NCBI GenBank assembly: GCA_027886185.1
Contig: WOAB01000127.1
Location: 1,054,001-1,118,000 of the forward strand
From: Rheum nobile
Taxonomy: Eukaryota; Streptophyta; Magnoliopsida; Caryophyllales; Polygonaceae
Reading direction: 5' to 3'
DNA: 64,000 nt
The notes below the pieces were generated by a model. It worked only from the letters and a program-made list of their open reading frames with translations, was not told the DNA's origin and searched no databases. Each line of letters opens with the position of its first letter. The stretch's first letter is position 1. The translations under genes and the position numbers were made by a program. Positions 11,448-23,365 of the stretch are shown here, piece by piece.

Positions 11448-12795
11448 TGAGATGTGGTAGGACCAAGGAGAGACGGGGAATGATGAATATCAAGGATCGA
11501 GAATGACGCGGTGCAAGGAAAGGCTCAAAAGGTCTCCGTGGAAGCGTCAACCCAAGGCCAGAAAATAGGCCTGACTTCAACCGGCTCGTTCTCCTTCACC
11601 TGAACTCGGAATTGGATAATTCCGGCGACAGTAGTTAGATGGTGAAGTCTAGTTTCTTTCCTCCAAATTTTAGAATTTTCTGAGTGGTGAAGCAAAAGAT
11701 ATGATATTTTTACTGAGGGGTCGCTGAAAGTTCCGGGAAGGAATTCAACGAAATGGTTGTTGTGGATGTGGGTGACCGAATGGTGAATGAAGATGGACGT
11801 TGTTGGTGATGGATAGGTATCTTCCTAAGCCAAGATATGACACACTGGACCAAGGAAGACAAGGCAATGAATTTGAGATTTGACTCACTCAAACACAATT
11901 ACCGAACAATTGATGTAACACACAATCGCAATCAATTGATATAACTCACAATTGAAGAAGGAAGAGAGCACAATGGTGTAAACTAATTCTGCATTTTCAT
12001 TTAGTCTTGGACGTGCCTTACAATGAAACAACCTAGCCTTTAAATAGGCTGCAAAGGAAAATAAAGAAAAGCTTAAAAATAAACCACTAACACTTACCCA
12101 CTAATACAAAGCACTAGTGAGCATTTTAGGGAATTAAAACTAACCACTAACTCTAAACACTCACCCACTAACACAAGGCACTAGTGAGCATTTTCGGAAA
12201 TTAAAATTAACCACTAAAATGTCTTAAATTCATTAATAATAGGATTAAAATAAATGGCCCTAAAATGGCCAGCCTTCTGCTGAACTGTCGTAAAGACAAC
12301 AGTTTTTGGGTTTCTTTGCCTGGAATTTGAGGAAGACCTTAACATGATAGTGTAGATATTTTCCTTAGCTTTCCAATGACTACTCATGGGCCTCCATTGG
12401 ATGTTCGTAGCTCCGGATATGGCCAGAATACTGAGTAGGTGTCGACGCGACAGATTCTTTGATTTTGACACCTTTCAAGTTTCGAACCATTTTCTTGGGA
12501 CAAGCTTTTGACCTTCTTCAAAAATGACGATGTCCATAGTCACATCAGGGAAAGACTCTAGAAAGAAGTTCCTGAATGCACACGAATTTGGAGAAATGTT
12601 GTCATAATCCAAAGTCTGGATTAGAAGGGCATTTGTTGTATTTGTAATCCAGCTTTGACTTTGACTAAGTGTTTTGGATGGCAAGGTTGAGGTTTTAATT
12701 AGGAACCCTCAGATAAGGCTAAACCGGGTTCACTTACTAATTAGATGCAACCCCGATTTGATACCGGTTTGGAGGCACAAATTGGTTTAAGTGAA
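11448..12795 (+). other. Unassigned stretch between copia pol and 3' LTR
   Basis: No retroelement domain is visible. Read on the minus strand it resembles promoter and leader sequence: TATTTAAAGG near 12035 is followed by a CT-rich leader near 11955-11970. This could be a reverse-oriented solo LTR inside the copia 3' untranslated region, but I could not fix TG..CA ends or a target duplication. Short open frames here are not recognisable. Confidence 0.35.
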
Positions 12796-13426
12796 TGTTG
12801 GGCCTAAGCCTATTACAGATGATTTTGGGCTTGTGACTTGCGAGGCCCATCTGGCTTCAACATCAGACTCGCTTGGTGAAACACAACGTTTGGATGTAGC
12901 TATATGACCTAGCTTTATAAGCCCTTGATTCCTTTGTGTTCTATACTATTCATTCTACTGCGCCGTTCCAAAGTTAGAGAAAATAGAGAAGGAAAATAGA
13001 GAAGAGAAGAAAGAAGAGAGAAGAGAGCTAGCGTCTCCGGTGACTGTCGTCGGCGCTATTGGTGTCCACCTTGGTCACTTCCACGAAGCCGGAGTTCGAA
13101 GCTTTGTCAGCCTTGAAAGGGGGCCGAAACCCTTTCTATTGTCTTCTTCTCCCCTCGTTGTTTTCTTTATGCTTGTCTCTAGTTTATCTCTGTAGTTGGT
13201 TGTCTAGGGTTTCTGATTTCTCCCTTGTAACCAACACTTGTGTTTCTCCGTTCGATAGTGCATTTGGGTTGAGTCTCCCGTCTCGAGGCTCCGCAGATGT
13301 AGGGTAACCGAACCGCGTAAACATATTTGGTGTCTCTACTGTTTTCCTTGTTCTTGCTTGCTTTTTCGTTGCGATCTGAACTTGGATTTGGTAGATCTTG
13401 CGATCTTTGGTTGAAACACGATTACA
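12796..13426 (+). repeat. 3' LTR of the plus-strand copia element
   Basis: Begins TGTTGGGCC and ends ATTACA, 631 bp. A TATA-like TTATAAGC lies near 12913, followed by a GA-rich leader. Positions 13068-13426 match the 5' LTR remnant at 258-617. The left boundary is inferred from the TG terminus and is less certain than the right one. Confidence 0.78.
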
Positions 13427-13467
13427 GAAGTTAATTACTAGTCCAAGGCCTCTCCATCAAAGGGAGC

Positions 13468-13740
13468 CTAACCTGAACAAAATTTCCCAAACCTCTCCCA
13501 AGAGGCAATCCATGATAAAGAGCTAGAGGTGAACCAGTAAGAAAACTCGAGTACAATATAGTTGGTCCTATCACCCATCCTAAATTTGTGGGCCAACAAT
13601 ACACTTAATTGTCCAGCCTGAAGATCAATGTGTGCCCACCCCTCAACAACAGATCGAATTGGAGAAATATGGGTCCATGGTATAGCTTTCGACTCCCTTA
13701 TTTCAATAATAAAATTAACGAGACATAAGGGTAAATCCAT
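13468..13740 (-). pseudogene. Exon-like ORF inside the CACTA fragment, not identified
   Basis: A 90-residue open frame with balanced amino-acid composition ('GWAHIDLQAGQLSVLLAHKF'), unlike the AT-driven frames around it. It could be an exon of the element's own gene or a captured host exon. I do not recognise the family. It begins only about 40 bp inside the copia boundary, so it may have been cut by that insertion. Confidence 0.35.
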
Positions 13741-14175
13741 CGGCTATCTATTGCTAATCAAACAAACAGAAAATTTTACAAAGGGTAATTACCTATTGTG
13801 CTTGAGGAGAAGAGTATATTGGTAACAAAGTTTGTTGGTTGGTAGACTGGGCGGTAATATCATGGCATGTCAATAGTGTAAGTGTAGTAACATAGTTAGA
13901 ATGACTTTCATTGATTTTTCTTATGATGGAAATGACTGGCAACAAGGTCACAAAATTATAATCAATAGCTCTAAAGAGCATTAACAATGTTAATTAATTG
14001 GATCAATAAACAAAAACTTCTAATAACCATAGTAGAAATAATAATTTCAGGTAGATTCATGAATTTAAAACTTCAGATCAACAAATCAATGGTCAACATA
14101 ATTGGAGCCAAATCAATGATCCGATCAATTTGGAGTAGAAATATAACAGTCGTCGCTTCTAAGTCAATTCAAAAT

Positions 14176-14602
14176 TCACACATCTATAATGGAAACCCTA
14201 GACTTGAAGATCGGAAACATCCAAATCAAATAGAAATGCAAAGAGGGAAAGAAAAGGGAAGCGCGTACCATCGTTGCCACATCCAACCATGAGAACACAT
14301 GAAGGTAGGAATTAGGAAACGCAAAACAAGTGAAGCATGGCAGAAATAGCGATTTTAACATGCGAAGCCGAAGATGATGGACTGCGAAGACGCCGCCAGG
14401 AGAATACGTCCGGCGAAGACGCCACCAAGAGAGTGTCGTCGCAGGAGACCACAGTTGATAAGGCAATGGACGCCGGGAGAGAGGAGATGAAGCTGAATCT
14501 AGGGCGAGGGCAAGTCGAAAGATGCCGCCGCTGGTAAATACAAGTCCAAAGAGCGAGGGCACATAGAGGAGATGAAGCTAGGGCGTGAGAGATAAAAGGC
14601 AA
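14176..14602 (-). other. Exon-1-like GC-richer block in the CACTA fragment
   Basis: This is an island of higher GC in AT-rich DNA. Two overlapping minus-strand frames are rich in Ser, Leu, Arg and Pro and neither matches a known protein. Its position just inside the subterminal repeats suits the untranslated first exon of a CACTA gene, but this is inference. Confidence 0.3.
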
Positions 14603-15152
14603 AAATTTTATAGCGCCAATAAGGAAAAATCACAAAGAGTGGTAAGAAAACATAGCGCTTCCTAAAAAAAACCGCTAATAAAATTATTAATATGTTAAAA
14701 ATAAAAAGCATAATAACTTATAGCGCTCTTTATAAAAAAGCGCTAAGAGTGTTTTATAATCCTTAGCTTTTTTTCAAACGAGCGCTAAGAGATATAAGGG
14801 ATTCGCACCGTAAAAAGGCGAAATTTTTATAGCGCTAATAAGATAAAAACGCTAAGAGAGGTAATGAAAACATAGCGCTTCTTAATAAAAACCGCTAACA
14901 AAATTATTAACATTTTAAAAATAAAAAGCAGAATAACTTATAGCGTTCTTTATAAAAAAGAGCTAAGAGTGTTTTATAACTATTAGCGTTTTTTTTCCAA
15001 AAGAGCGCTAAGAAATTGAAAATTCTAAATAAAAAAAATAATAATATGTCTTAGTGTTTTTTTTAAAACCGCTAAGCGTTTTTCTTTTTTACTGCGCTTT
15101 TTTAATAGCGCCCTAATTTTATTGCTATCTATGGGAAATTTTGTACTAGTGT
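14590..15152. repeat. Subterminal AGCGCT repeat region
   Basis: About 20 copies of GCGCTA/TAGCGC and near variants, in both orientations, within two longer imperfect direct repeats (about 14620-14800 and 14835-15015). Their density ends abruptly at the CACTA terminus. Confidence 0.7.
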
Positions 15153-15548
15153 GGCATATTATGGAAATGCAAAATATCATAGATGATGTGACTTATTGAG
15201 GGAGGACATGTGACATTAGTCAGTAATTACTTTAATTTTATAAAAGTTAAATTTTGATTAATATACATATTATATTTAGCTAGGTAGAAAAATAAATTAT
15301 ATATATTTTAATTTTATTAAATACAAAGTCATTTATGAAAATCATAATCCCACTAAAAATTTGACATAAATATATAATATTAAAGTAAGATCATAATCAA
15401 AATAAAAACTAGAAATCTTTTATTTAATTAATTAAATTAAACTAATGTGAAAAGATATGAGAGAGTGACATGTGTCATACGATGATGTGACGTAATTGAG
15501 TGGTGCCATTTAGCTAAGTGAGATTCGACATTATTATATATATAGTAA
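15153..15548. other. AT-rich stretch, possible Helitron end
   Basis: No genes. The right part, read on the minus strand, begins TTACTATATATATAATAATG and continues with ACGTCACATCATCG-type sequence, resembling plant Helitron 5' ends and the start at 19859. No 3' CTRR hairpin was located, so the call is tentative. Confidence 0.25.
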
Positions 15549-15563
15549 GGGGGGGGGGGGGGG
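15549..15563 (+). repeat. Poly-G run
   Basis: Fifteen consecutive G residues at the junction between the AT-rich stretch and the region of iterated GGTTCA motifs. Confidence 0.95.
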
Positions 15564-15639
15564 TTCAAGTGCTTATGACTCTTAGGTTGTAAAATGAGGC
15601 TAATTATGGGTGACTAAATCAAGGGGAGAAGGGCTAAGA

Positions 15640-16365
15640 GTAAAGGGATATAAGTGGCATGGTAGTATTTTCATACTTATGAGTTTTGTTGTTGTAGCTT
15701 GTGAATGCAATGTGTTAATGTACCTAGGTTCATAAACATTATATTACAAGTTGAAAAACATTATACTAGAGGTTCACAAACTTTACACTTCACGCTTACA
15801 AACTTATACTTAGGTTACACACTTTATACTAAGGTTCACACACCTAATGCTAGAGATTCACAAACTTATACTTAGGTTACACAATATGTTATTAAAATGC
15901 ATGTGTACTCTATTTATTAAATGTGAACATTTAATATATTAAGTATAAACCTTTGGTGTAACACATATAAACCTTTAGTTTAGTACATATGAACACTTGG
16001 TGTACTAAATGTGAACCTCAAACATAAATTATAGTAATTTACCATGCACTTTTTTACATTTAGTATTAACGTTATCAAATGTGAACCTTTAGTATATTAA
16101 TTATGAACCTTACGTAACTAAATACGAATCTTGGTCTATGTAGCTCATATATACAACTTTGAGCACGTTCATGTTTGAGCACATTTTCCACTGAGTTATG
16201 TGGTTCATATGTTACATTTACAATGTTCATGTAAAGTCATATAAGAGTCATACTTACTCTTAAAAAAACATCTTATTTTCCATATTGTGCACTACAAAAA
16301 TAAACTATAGTTCATATATTATCATATAAGGTTCATATTTCATAGCATCAAGGTTCATATGAGAG
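15640..16365. repeat. Array of iterated TGAACCT / AGGTTCA motifs
   Basis: About 20 copies of GGTTCA(T/C)A or its complement TATGAACC, at 20-50 bp spacing, in both orientations, in otherwise AT-rich non-coding DNA. The units are not a simple tandem repeat: the sequence between motifs is unrelated. The same motif recurs at 23925-25110. Confidence 0.7.
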
Positions 16366-17221
16366 AATATGGATGCTTAAAGACCAATGTAATTAATTTC
16401 TATTAAAAATAAAAAATAAAAAGTTTATAGTAAAAAGTATAATAATTTTGGACAAAAGATAAAAGATAAAAAATATATGCTTAAAATTAAAATATGTATG
16501 TGAGTTAGGGTAATTAAAGTTAAGAGGAAATCAAGAAATGAAAAAAAGGAGGCTTGCGCACAGCTCATGAGAGTTGAACACCAAACATTCCCCCCACAAG
16601 CTTCTGCCACTAGGCTTCACCCTCAATCTTATATAAACAACATCAATTTTATTTATAATCACATGCGCGTTTCATTTGGGCAGAGGGATCCATTTAGATG
16701 GACGAACCAAATTCGTCGCATTAAACACCATAAGCGCTGTTCGCATTTGATCCCGATTCTCTTACATTTAGTAGGGTCTTTTAATTCTCTCTATTTCTCC
16801 TTTGTTAGCGGGTGTGGAAATTCTATAGCGCAAATTAGCAATCTAATTTATTTATAGTCCTCGTAGTGAATGTGTGTATGTTGATAATTTCCATGAGGGT
16901 GTCCTTGACCTAGTGGGTTATCATTTACTCTAAATTCTCTTTCCTTTTAAAAGATATTATTATTTTGATATAACTTGATTAATTATATAAACTAAATTGA
17001 TTATCATTATGTAACTTGATCAATTATTTCAAACTATATATTTTATAGAATATGGAAACTCATTAACACTTCTACAATCCTAGTCTGACATTTTAGTCAT
17101 CTCTATGCTTCTCTTAAGACTTTTAGTCCACCTCTGTGCAAAAATAAAATATTTTTTCCTTGCCCTTAATCTTCACACATTATTTTGTTTTCTTATAGAT
17201 TGTTCTCTCATTTTGTGTAAT
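16366..17221. other. AT-rich DNA with no identified gene
   Basis: A 96-codon plus-strand frame at 16567-16857 has no recognisable family and looks fortuitous. The rest is low-complexity AT-rich sequence. Confidence 0.5.
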
Positions 17222-17384
17222 TTATTTATGTATATGTTCGAGCCCCTCGCCTGTCCCCACTAGTCTCATTGAGGTGAGACATATGTAAATTCATTTGAAG
17301 TGTTTGCTGAACCTTTTGGTCTTGGATTGAGACACTATCCCCTCATCCTAAATTTTTCTTCTCAAAAAAATTATTTATGTATAT
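17222..17384 (+). mobile_element. 5'-truncated tRNA-derived SINE
   Basis: The body (17236-17370, about 135 bp) starts with GTTCGAGCCCC, a Pol III B box, and ends in a seven-A tail. It is flanked by a 14-bp direct repeat TTATTTATGTATAT (17222-17235 and 17371-17384), a target-site duplication of the kind made by LINE-driven insertion. The A box is missing, so the copy was truncated on insertion and cannot be transcribed from its own promoter. No family was identified. Confidence 0.72.
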
Positions 17385-19130
17385 TATATCAAATATATTA
17401 TACGTATTGAATCTATATACGTTTGTATGTTTTAAATATATTTGTACATCTTTTATCTTTTTAGAATAAATTTTAAAACAAAATTATAATCATTCTATTA
17501 ACTTTACAAAATAATAAATTATAAGCAATAATTATTTATTTTACACCATATATTATTAAGATTGAAAATACGTGGATGACTATACTAACGGGTACCGTAC
17601 TTGTGCATCTTACTTCAATGGTAGCAATCATGTAAGATTGGTAACATGTACCTTTTGTATAATCAGTTTAGACACGAAGACCTTAACAGTTAACATAAAG
17701 AAAAATAATTTGTAATTTATTAAATCAACATGCATAACCTTGACTAAAGGGTGCAATGACTATACACTTACTAATCCTATTGATAAATATAAGTAGATCG
17801 AGCCAAACATGTGATGGCATAGTTTTGTATGTACGTGAGACATATATATAATATATTAGCTTGTGAACTTGGCCATTTTTATTGTTAATTAATTAAGAGA
17901 CTATTTAAAGCTAAGAGACTATTTTAATTCTGGTGTATATATATATATATGATTTGTCATGTCTACTGTATCCCCGTGATGATTTGGCTGATTGAATGAA
18001 CTGAATTCATGTGCTCTTGCCCAAATTGGACGTATCACATGAGTATGACATTACAAAGTATTAAAGCAAACTTGTATAACGTGCAGGACAAATTTCAAGC
18101 AAAATGTAGCACAATGGACTTACTTGTCTCTCATATATTTAATGTTACGCATGGTAATTATAAGTACATTGAATACATGTCTCCTATATTTATTAGTATT
18201 TAATTAGCCTATAGTAAAATACTAGTCGCTTCTAGTTTCATCAGATTTATCCTTTACTCACCGGCAATAGAAAACAACAATACTTGATCAGGTTCAAAAC
18301 ATATATTTTACGGCGATCATGATAGGTATGATGTACTATATTGCATTATGTAATGTGATCCAAACAGATCGATGAAAATGTATTATAATATGTCTGTAAC
18401 AACCTTTTCAGTAGTAATTTAGTTAGTTTGTTTATCATTTAGGTTTTTGTCAGGAAGTTTCCACACTAATCAATTGCAGTGGGTACTATTTTTTCATTCA
18501 TCTTTCGAATCTTGAAAGAAAGAGACTTTCAAACAATCCACAATCCTTATAATCATTCGTAGGTGTGCATCTAATTTGTTCATACAAATCATATTCCCTT
18601 CAAAATTTTAAGTGCCTCCAAAGTGTGCTAGAAGTACAAATTAGTTATAAAGGGGAGCTAAAAGGCAAATTCTTCACTTTTGAAAGGGACAACAAGGAAG
18701 ACTTAGGCCTTAAGGGAAATCTTGTTTGGACAAGAAAAGAATTGCAAAGCACAATACACCATTAATGAGAGGTTAAAATTAAAGCTTAATTAGTTTCGAT
18801 CTGTCACTAAGATTTACCTACTTTTTATCTCTTTTCACTGGAAGATTAGAAATGAAAGAGAGATTCGAGAAATGGACAAATTGTATTCGACTGAAGTCTA
18901 AAATTGAATGAGATTTGAATGGCTCGCCTTACGTGTTGTGGTATAAGAATTTTGTTTGAACTTTCATTTTCTTGGATTTTAATTTCTGATACTCGTAGGA
19001 TAAGGAATATATTGTTCCATTTACAAAAGTTTCATAAATTTGGCATCTTCTTTTATAAAAAGAAAAAACACTATCTTGTATGAATTGGATTCCCCATAAA
19101 TTAAATGATAAGTTGATTGATGATATATTA
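17385..19130. other. AT-rich intergenic DNA, nothing identified
   Basis: No frames longer than about 66 codons and no motif of a known family. A short TA dinucleotide run lies near 17936-17950. Confidence 0.55.
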
Positions 19131-19785
19131 GAGCATCTTTATCAAAAGTTTTTAGGGGGCTTTTAGATTTTTTAGATTAAAATAATATAATAAAAGCTAA
19201 AAGTCATTGGAAGAGTCCCTAGAAAAGTATATTTTTTAGGACATGCTTTTATAAATACAAAGGAGAGGAAATTATTTCTTTTTTCAGCCAGCGCCACATG
19301 TCGCGTTAGGATTGACACATTTTCATTTGGTATTTTTTATAAAAAATTATTTTATGAAAAAAATACATGTAAATAAAAAACAAAAAACATATCATAATTC
19401 TAATTACATTTTTCTCTATCTATAGACAACCATCATGGATATGTTTGGTAGATTTTAAATTTTTTTAATGTACTTTGGATATCATTAAGTGAAAATAAAT
19501 CATATTATTATTATTATTTTTTGGTGGTTTAAAATAAAATAATTATCAATCTAATTTCTTTATATGAAAATGACATTGTAAAGGAATTTTATAATTTAAT
19601 ATAATAAATAATATATTGATAATTTAATATAAGAAAAGGGGTTAAAATATAATTTAATACAAAGTTAAAATCCCTTCTAAAAGCCCCATGCATAGAATCC
19701 AACATTTCACTCAAGGCTTTTAGCCATTAAATTTGACTAAAAGCCCCCCATGAGTTCTTGAAGAGACCATGGACAAAGATGTCCT
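19131..19785. mobile_element. PIF/Harbinger-like MITE
   Basis: Imperfect terminal inverted repeats: the left end GAGCATCTTTATC with GGGGGCTTTT shortly inside pairs with the right end, read in complement as GGACATCTTTGTCC with the same GGGGGCTTTT. The interior is AT-rich and non-coding. TTA occurs directly outside both ends (19128-19130 and 19786-19788), which suits the 3-bp TWA target site of PIF/Harbinger elements. Confidence 0.6.
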
Positions 19786-19858
19786 TATCATCTTAGCTAT
19801 ATGCAAAAAAATAATTTTGATTTTTGATCATGCACTAAACCAATCAAAATAATTGTAC

Positions 19859-20118
19859 TCTATATAATACTAAAGCAGAGAAAGACGAGGTCACATGACA
19901 TTTTTGTATTGAGTCACGTCATTTATTGCACCACGTCTGTTCTACGCTACATCACATGTATTTATATTTCCTTTTCTTTTAATTTATTTTATTATCATAT
20001 TGAATATTTTGTATATGATTGTAATTTTTTCATTACATATTATTATATATGATTATGTTAATATCTCAAAGATGATCTTGATTTTTTTCAGCTCATAGAT
20101 AATATATATAGAGAGAGA
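19859..20118 (+). other. Possible Helitron 5' end
   Basis: TCTATATAATACTAAAGC resembles the conserved 5' terminus of plant Helitrons and is preceded by A. No 3' CTRR hairpin was found, and the next element begins at about 20119, so the extent is unknown. Confidence 0.3.
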
Positions 20119-20399
20119 GGCACTCCGGTAAAACAAGTCTTATGGTGAAACGAGTGGACAATTTTGGAGCGTTGGATTGAGGGTGATAAATGGCTAGATT
20201 AGGAGAGAGAAAATAAGGTATAGTGGGGGTGTGAATCATGGAATAAATATCACAAAAGCTTTTTTTGAATTTTATTAAATAACCACCTCCAAAATAGGAA
20301 GTTTAATGTAGATTTGGAGAGAGAAAGATATTGCATATCCCCAACAGCGTTATTCCTCAAGCCTCCACCGAGATCCGCGTTATTCACTGTGTTTTTAGT

Positions 20400-21500
20400 T
20401 AATACGCATATTCAGTCGAAGTTCGTGCATATCAATACATTTAATTAGTTGAAAATTAACATTATGCATATCGACACGAAAATTGTGAATATCGTTACAT
20501 GTTCTTTGCATATCTGTTTATTTTGTTCATGTTCAATCGTATTCATGCTGATATTCACTATCCTATATCTGATATTCAAGTATTGTGAGTGCTTATTCAT
20601 TATGTATATAATGCATCCACTGAATTGAAAAAAAGAAGTGCATATCTGTGCATATCAAAACACATTATTTGAATATCGTTCAAGTATTTCTGAATATCTG
20701 TTATTTGGTATCATGCATATCCCATCCACACAAATGAGTATCATATTCACGACCAAGGAAATAATCCATAATTACAAGTTGTATATCATACAAGTATATT
20801 CTGTATATTATTGTACAAAAAATGCATATCCCATCCACATAATTGCATGACTGCGATCGCTGCCCTTGAACCGCGCCCGCGACTTGTTCTTTCCTGGCAC
20901 TCAGCGAGATCTTCCTTGGCCGCGCTTCCTTTTCGCGCCCGCGGCTTATTCTGCATATCAATGTATAGAAAATGCATATCCCATCCACACAAATGAATAT
21001 CACATTCACGGCCAATAAAATAATTTATCATAAAAAATTGCATATCATACAAGTATATTATGCATATCAATGTATGAAAAATGCATATCACATCCACACA
21101 AATGAATATCACAATCACGGCTAGTGAAATAATCTATAATAACAAATTACATATCATACAAGTATTATCTGCATATCAATGCATGGAAAATGCATATCTC
21201 TTCCATACCGAAATCCCCGAAAGCACCGAAACCGAAATCCCATGAAACTTTCTCATCGCCTTGGATGAAGCCTTGATCTTTGTACCAAACCTATAGTATC
21301 CCGACGGATGAAGCCTTGATCTTTGTTTGTTATAAAAACCATTTATTTTTTAAGTTGGTGTTATCAAACAATCGCCCATTCTAAACTTGAGGGCCAAAAC
21401 GAATGTATATCTCTGCGAAACCATTTTTTAATCTAAATTCTAAACTTGGTGTTACCAAACCGTTTTTTTTTTAAGTTGGAAAATGCATATCTCTGCGAGA
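20400..21500 (+). repeat. Array of iterated GCATATC motifs
   Basis: At least 14 exact GCATATC copies plus GAATATC and GTATATC variants, nearly all in the same orientation. Part of the array (about 20712-21190) is a tandem repeat with a period near 110 bp, in which TGCATATC is followed by CATCCACACAAATGA. A 115-bp GC-rich insert interrupts the first unit near 20848-20950. Confidence 0.75.
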
Positions 21501-21689
21501 TGTCGTGGGCCCGGTGGAGTGGAGAAATCCGATTCATTTGGTTTAAAATGTAGGTGCTCGAGTTCCAGTATAACCGACAAGTTTCAGTGCTTCAATTCTT
21601 GTACTCAATAAACAAATTACGGAGTAGGATTGAAGCCACCCGATTTTGAACGAAGTTAATTTATCAAGAATTGAGATTAAAATGAAAGT

Positions 21690-21896
21690 TAATATACCAA
21701 CATAGAATTCGCCGGCGACGTTTTGGGGGTGGGGCTTCCCGAGTTCCTTCTCTTGAGCGGCGTTTGCCATGGCCGACACCCTGCCGCCGCTGGGCGCCGC
21801 TGTTTGGGTGAAGAAATAAGCCTTGGAGTTGGATCCAAGGCGGGGCTTGGTGTTAGCGGTAAGGGCCCACGCCGTTGTAATCACCCGCAAGGCCAT
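21690..21896 (-). pseudogene. Captured first exon of a plastid-type metallo-hydrolase/ferredoxin-like gene
   Basis: The minus-strand frame starts at ATG 21896 with an N-terminus rich in Ala, Thr, Ser and Lys and poor in acids, like a transit peptide. It continues to 'GKPHPQNVAGEFYV', then meets a good donor (GTTG|GTATAT), after which the sequence becomes AT-rich. The 'KPHPQNV.GEFYV' string reminds me of the segment before the ferredoxin-like cysteines in plant plastid metallo-beta-lactamase-family proteins. That identity is from memory and needs a search. Only exon 1 is present, so it is a captured fragment and not a gene. Confidence 0.5.
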
Positions 21897-22263
21897 GCTT
21901 CTTCGGTTCCAATATCAATTGTACGGTGTGCGTGTTGTTCCAATATCAATTGAAATAGTGGATCGGTGGATTGAAGCCTTGATCTTTGTACCGAAATCCC
22001 AGAAGGGAGGGAGGAGAGAGATGATGAACGTTTTTGGAAGGAGAAAGGGAGAGACGATTTAATGGAAAAGTGAATCGGTGGATTGGAGAGAGATGGAGTA
22101 AATTGGGGAAAACAAATCCCATAAAATTAGATAATCTAGTGTGTGTCTTCTATTTAAATTATTTTGTACCTCCCTCCATTAAATCTTGTCCATCAATCTC
22201 ATCAACATCCAACGCATTAGAATCATTCACCCGTTTCACTATAAGAGCCCGTTTTACTAGAGC

Positions 22264-23365
22264 ATATATATATATATTTACATATATTATGGTTGTAATT
22301 AAATCTGTCAAAACATGTTTCGAGTTGATGCCGACGAACCCGAAATGTTATGGGTTTAATCGATCTGACCCGCTAGATTAACGCGACCCCTTATTTTTCA
22401 TGTCAAATCCATTTATGTTGAATATAATAATTTGAGAATTAAAATATTATATATAATCGTTACTATTAGTAAGTTAGTTATGTACTAAATTTAATTTAGT
22501 GTAAAATATTAATGTTGTTAATTTTGTTATTAAAAGCATTTAAGTGATCATAGAAAAAATTGGCACTCTTGAGCCTTTGGGTCAAATCCACACCAAACAC
22601 GTAATGATCCAACTTGATTGACCTGTAAAGTCAAATGACCCGATCCCAATTGACCCAACCAACCTAATTGTCAAGTTGAATTATAATCTTTTTCATAAAT
22701 TAGGAGTGTAGTCTTCCATATGGTTGTATGTTTGTGGTTGAGAGAATAAGTTCGTATTGTAGTAAAAAATTAGATAAAGGGTCTTTTGTTGAGATTATTA
22801 TGCTTATTCATTTTTTGGGCTATGATAAGTACCATCAATTTGGTTGCCACTAGTTGGAAAATAAGTCGATGATACATAAGACAAAAAATATAGTTTGATG
22901 AGAAGAATACGTAAACGATATAATGCATCTATTTGTATAACTTTTTTTACCAAAATTTTCAATGGACAATCATCAAATATGAAAGAATCATTTCAAACAA
23001 AATCATTGATCTTACATTTTGATTTCTCGCATGCTCATAACACCATTGATACTATATACCGATTCAAGTTTTAAAAAAAAATAATACATCCGAGTGTATC
23101 CATCGCTATGACTATCAATATGAGTAAGTATCAATCTTTCCCAACTGTGGCCTTGTAAATATCATGTCCTATTTTCACTCATGATCAATTTTATATCAAA
23201 ACATCAATATTTAATAATAAGAAAAGACTTGATATCTTAATAACTGATAAGAATAAAAAACAATTCTAAAACAAATATATAATTGTATACAAAGAAGTTT
23301 ATAATCAATTTGAAGCCATCCCACTCCCTAAACCCACACAAAGTAACAATATATAAATAGATTTC
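22264..23365. other. AT-rich DNA, nothing identified
   Basis: Contains degenerate GACCCG/GGGTCA-type short repeats (22330-22670), common in plant intergenic DNA. No gene or element ends were recognised. Confidence 0.5.

Larger units (their letters stand above)
258..13426 (+). mobile_element. Ty1/copia retrotransposon, degenerate, with nested insertion
   Basis: Element order is 5' LTR remnant (258-617), PBS (621-633), gag, protease, GAG-pre-integrase, integrase, reverse transcriptase and RNase H, then an unexplained 1.3-kb stretch and the 3' LTR (12796-13426). Integrase before RT is the copia order. The two LTR remnants align closely, with scattered substitutions. The gag-pol frame carries nonsense codons and one frameshift, and integrase is interrupted by the LTR element at 2424-8797. 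Without that insertion and one TTATA copy, the downstream reading frame stays in phase with gag. The element cannot move on its own now. Confidence 0.93.
13427..15152 (-). mobile_element. CACTA (En/Spm) element, one end, truncated
   Basis: The right terminus, read on the minus strand, is CACTAGTACAAAATTTCC, the form of a CACTA terminal inverted repeat. It is followed inward (14590-15140) by many short subterminal repeats around AGCGCT / TAGCGC in both orientations, as expected of transposase-binding subterminal repeats in this superfamily. No matching left CACTA end is seen; the left side abuts the copia LTR at 13427, so the element is probably truncated or split. The bases after the terminus are TGG, a possible 3-bp target site, but this cannot be confirmed without the other end. 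Confidence 0.65.
20119..22263. mobile_element. Pack-MULE-like element with captured exon
   Basis: Imperfect long terminal inverted repeats of about 75 bp: left GGTAAAACAAGTCTTATGG..GTGAAACGAGTG..GCGTTGGAT pairs with right (complement) AGTAAAACGGGCTCTTATAG..GTGAAACGGGTG..GCGTTGGAT. Long, diverged TIRs are typical of Mutator-like elements. The interior holds an array of GCATATC motifs (20400-21500) and a GC-rich host-gene exon on the minus strand (21690-21896). No transposase is present, so it is non-autonomous. A 9-bp target duplication could not be fixed because both flanks are TA or GA repeats. Confidence 0.65.

Noticed and set aside
16896..16935. tRNA A-box-like TGACCTAGTGG as the start of a SINE
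   Set aside because: No B box at the proper distance and no flanking duplication; the real SINE fragment begins at 17236.
20701..21118. Overlapping frames encoding repeated Cys/Ile-rich peptides ('HLCGWDMHFLY')
   Set aside because: They are translations of the GCATATC/ATCCACAC tandem repeat in two frames, not a protein gene.
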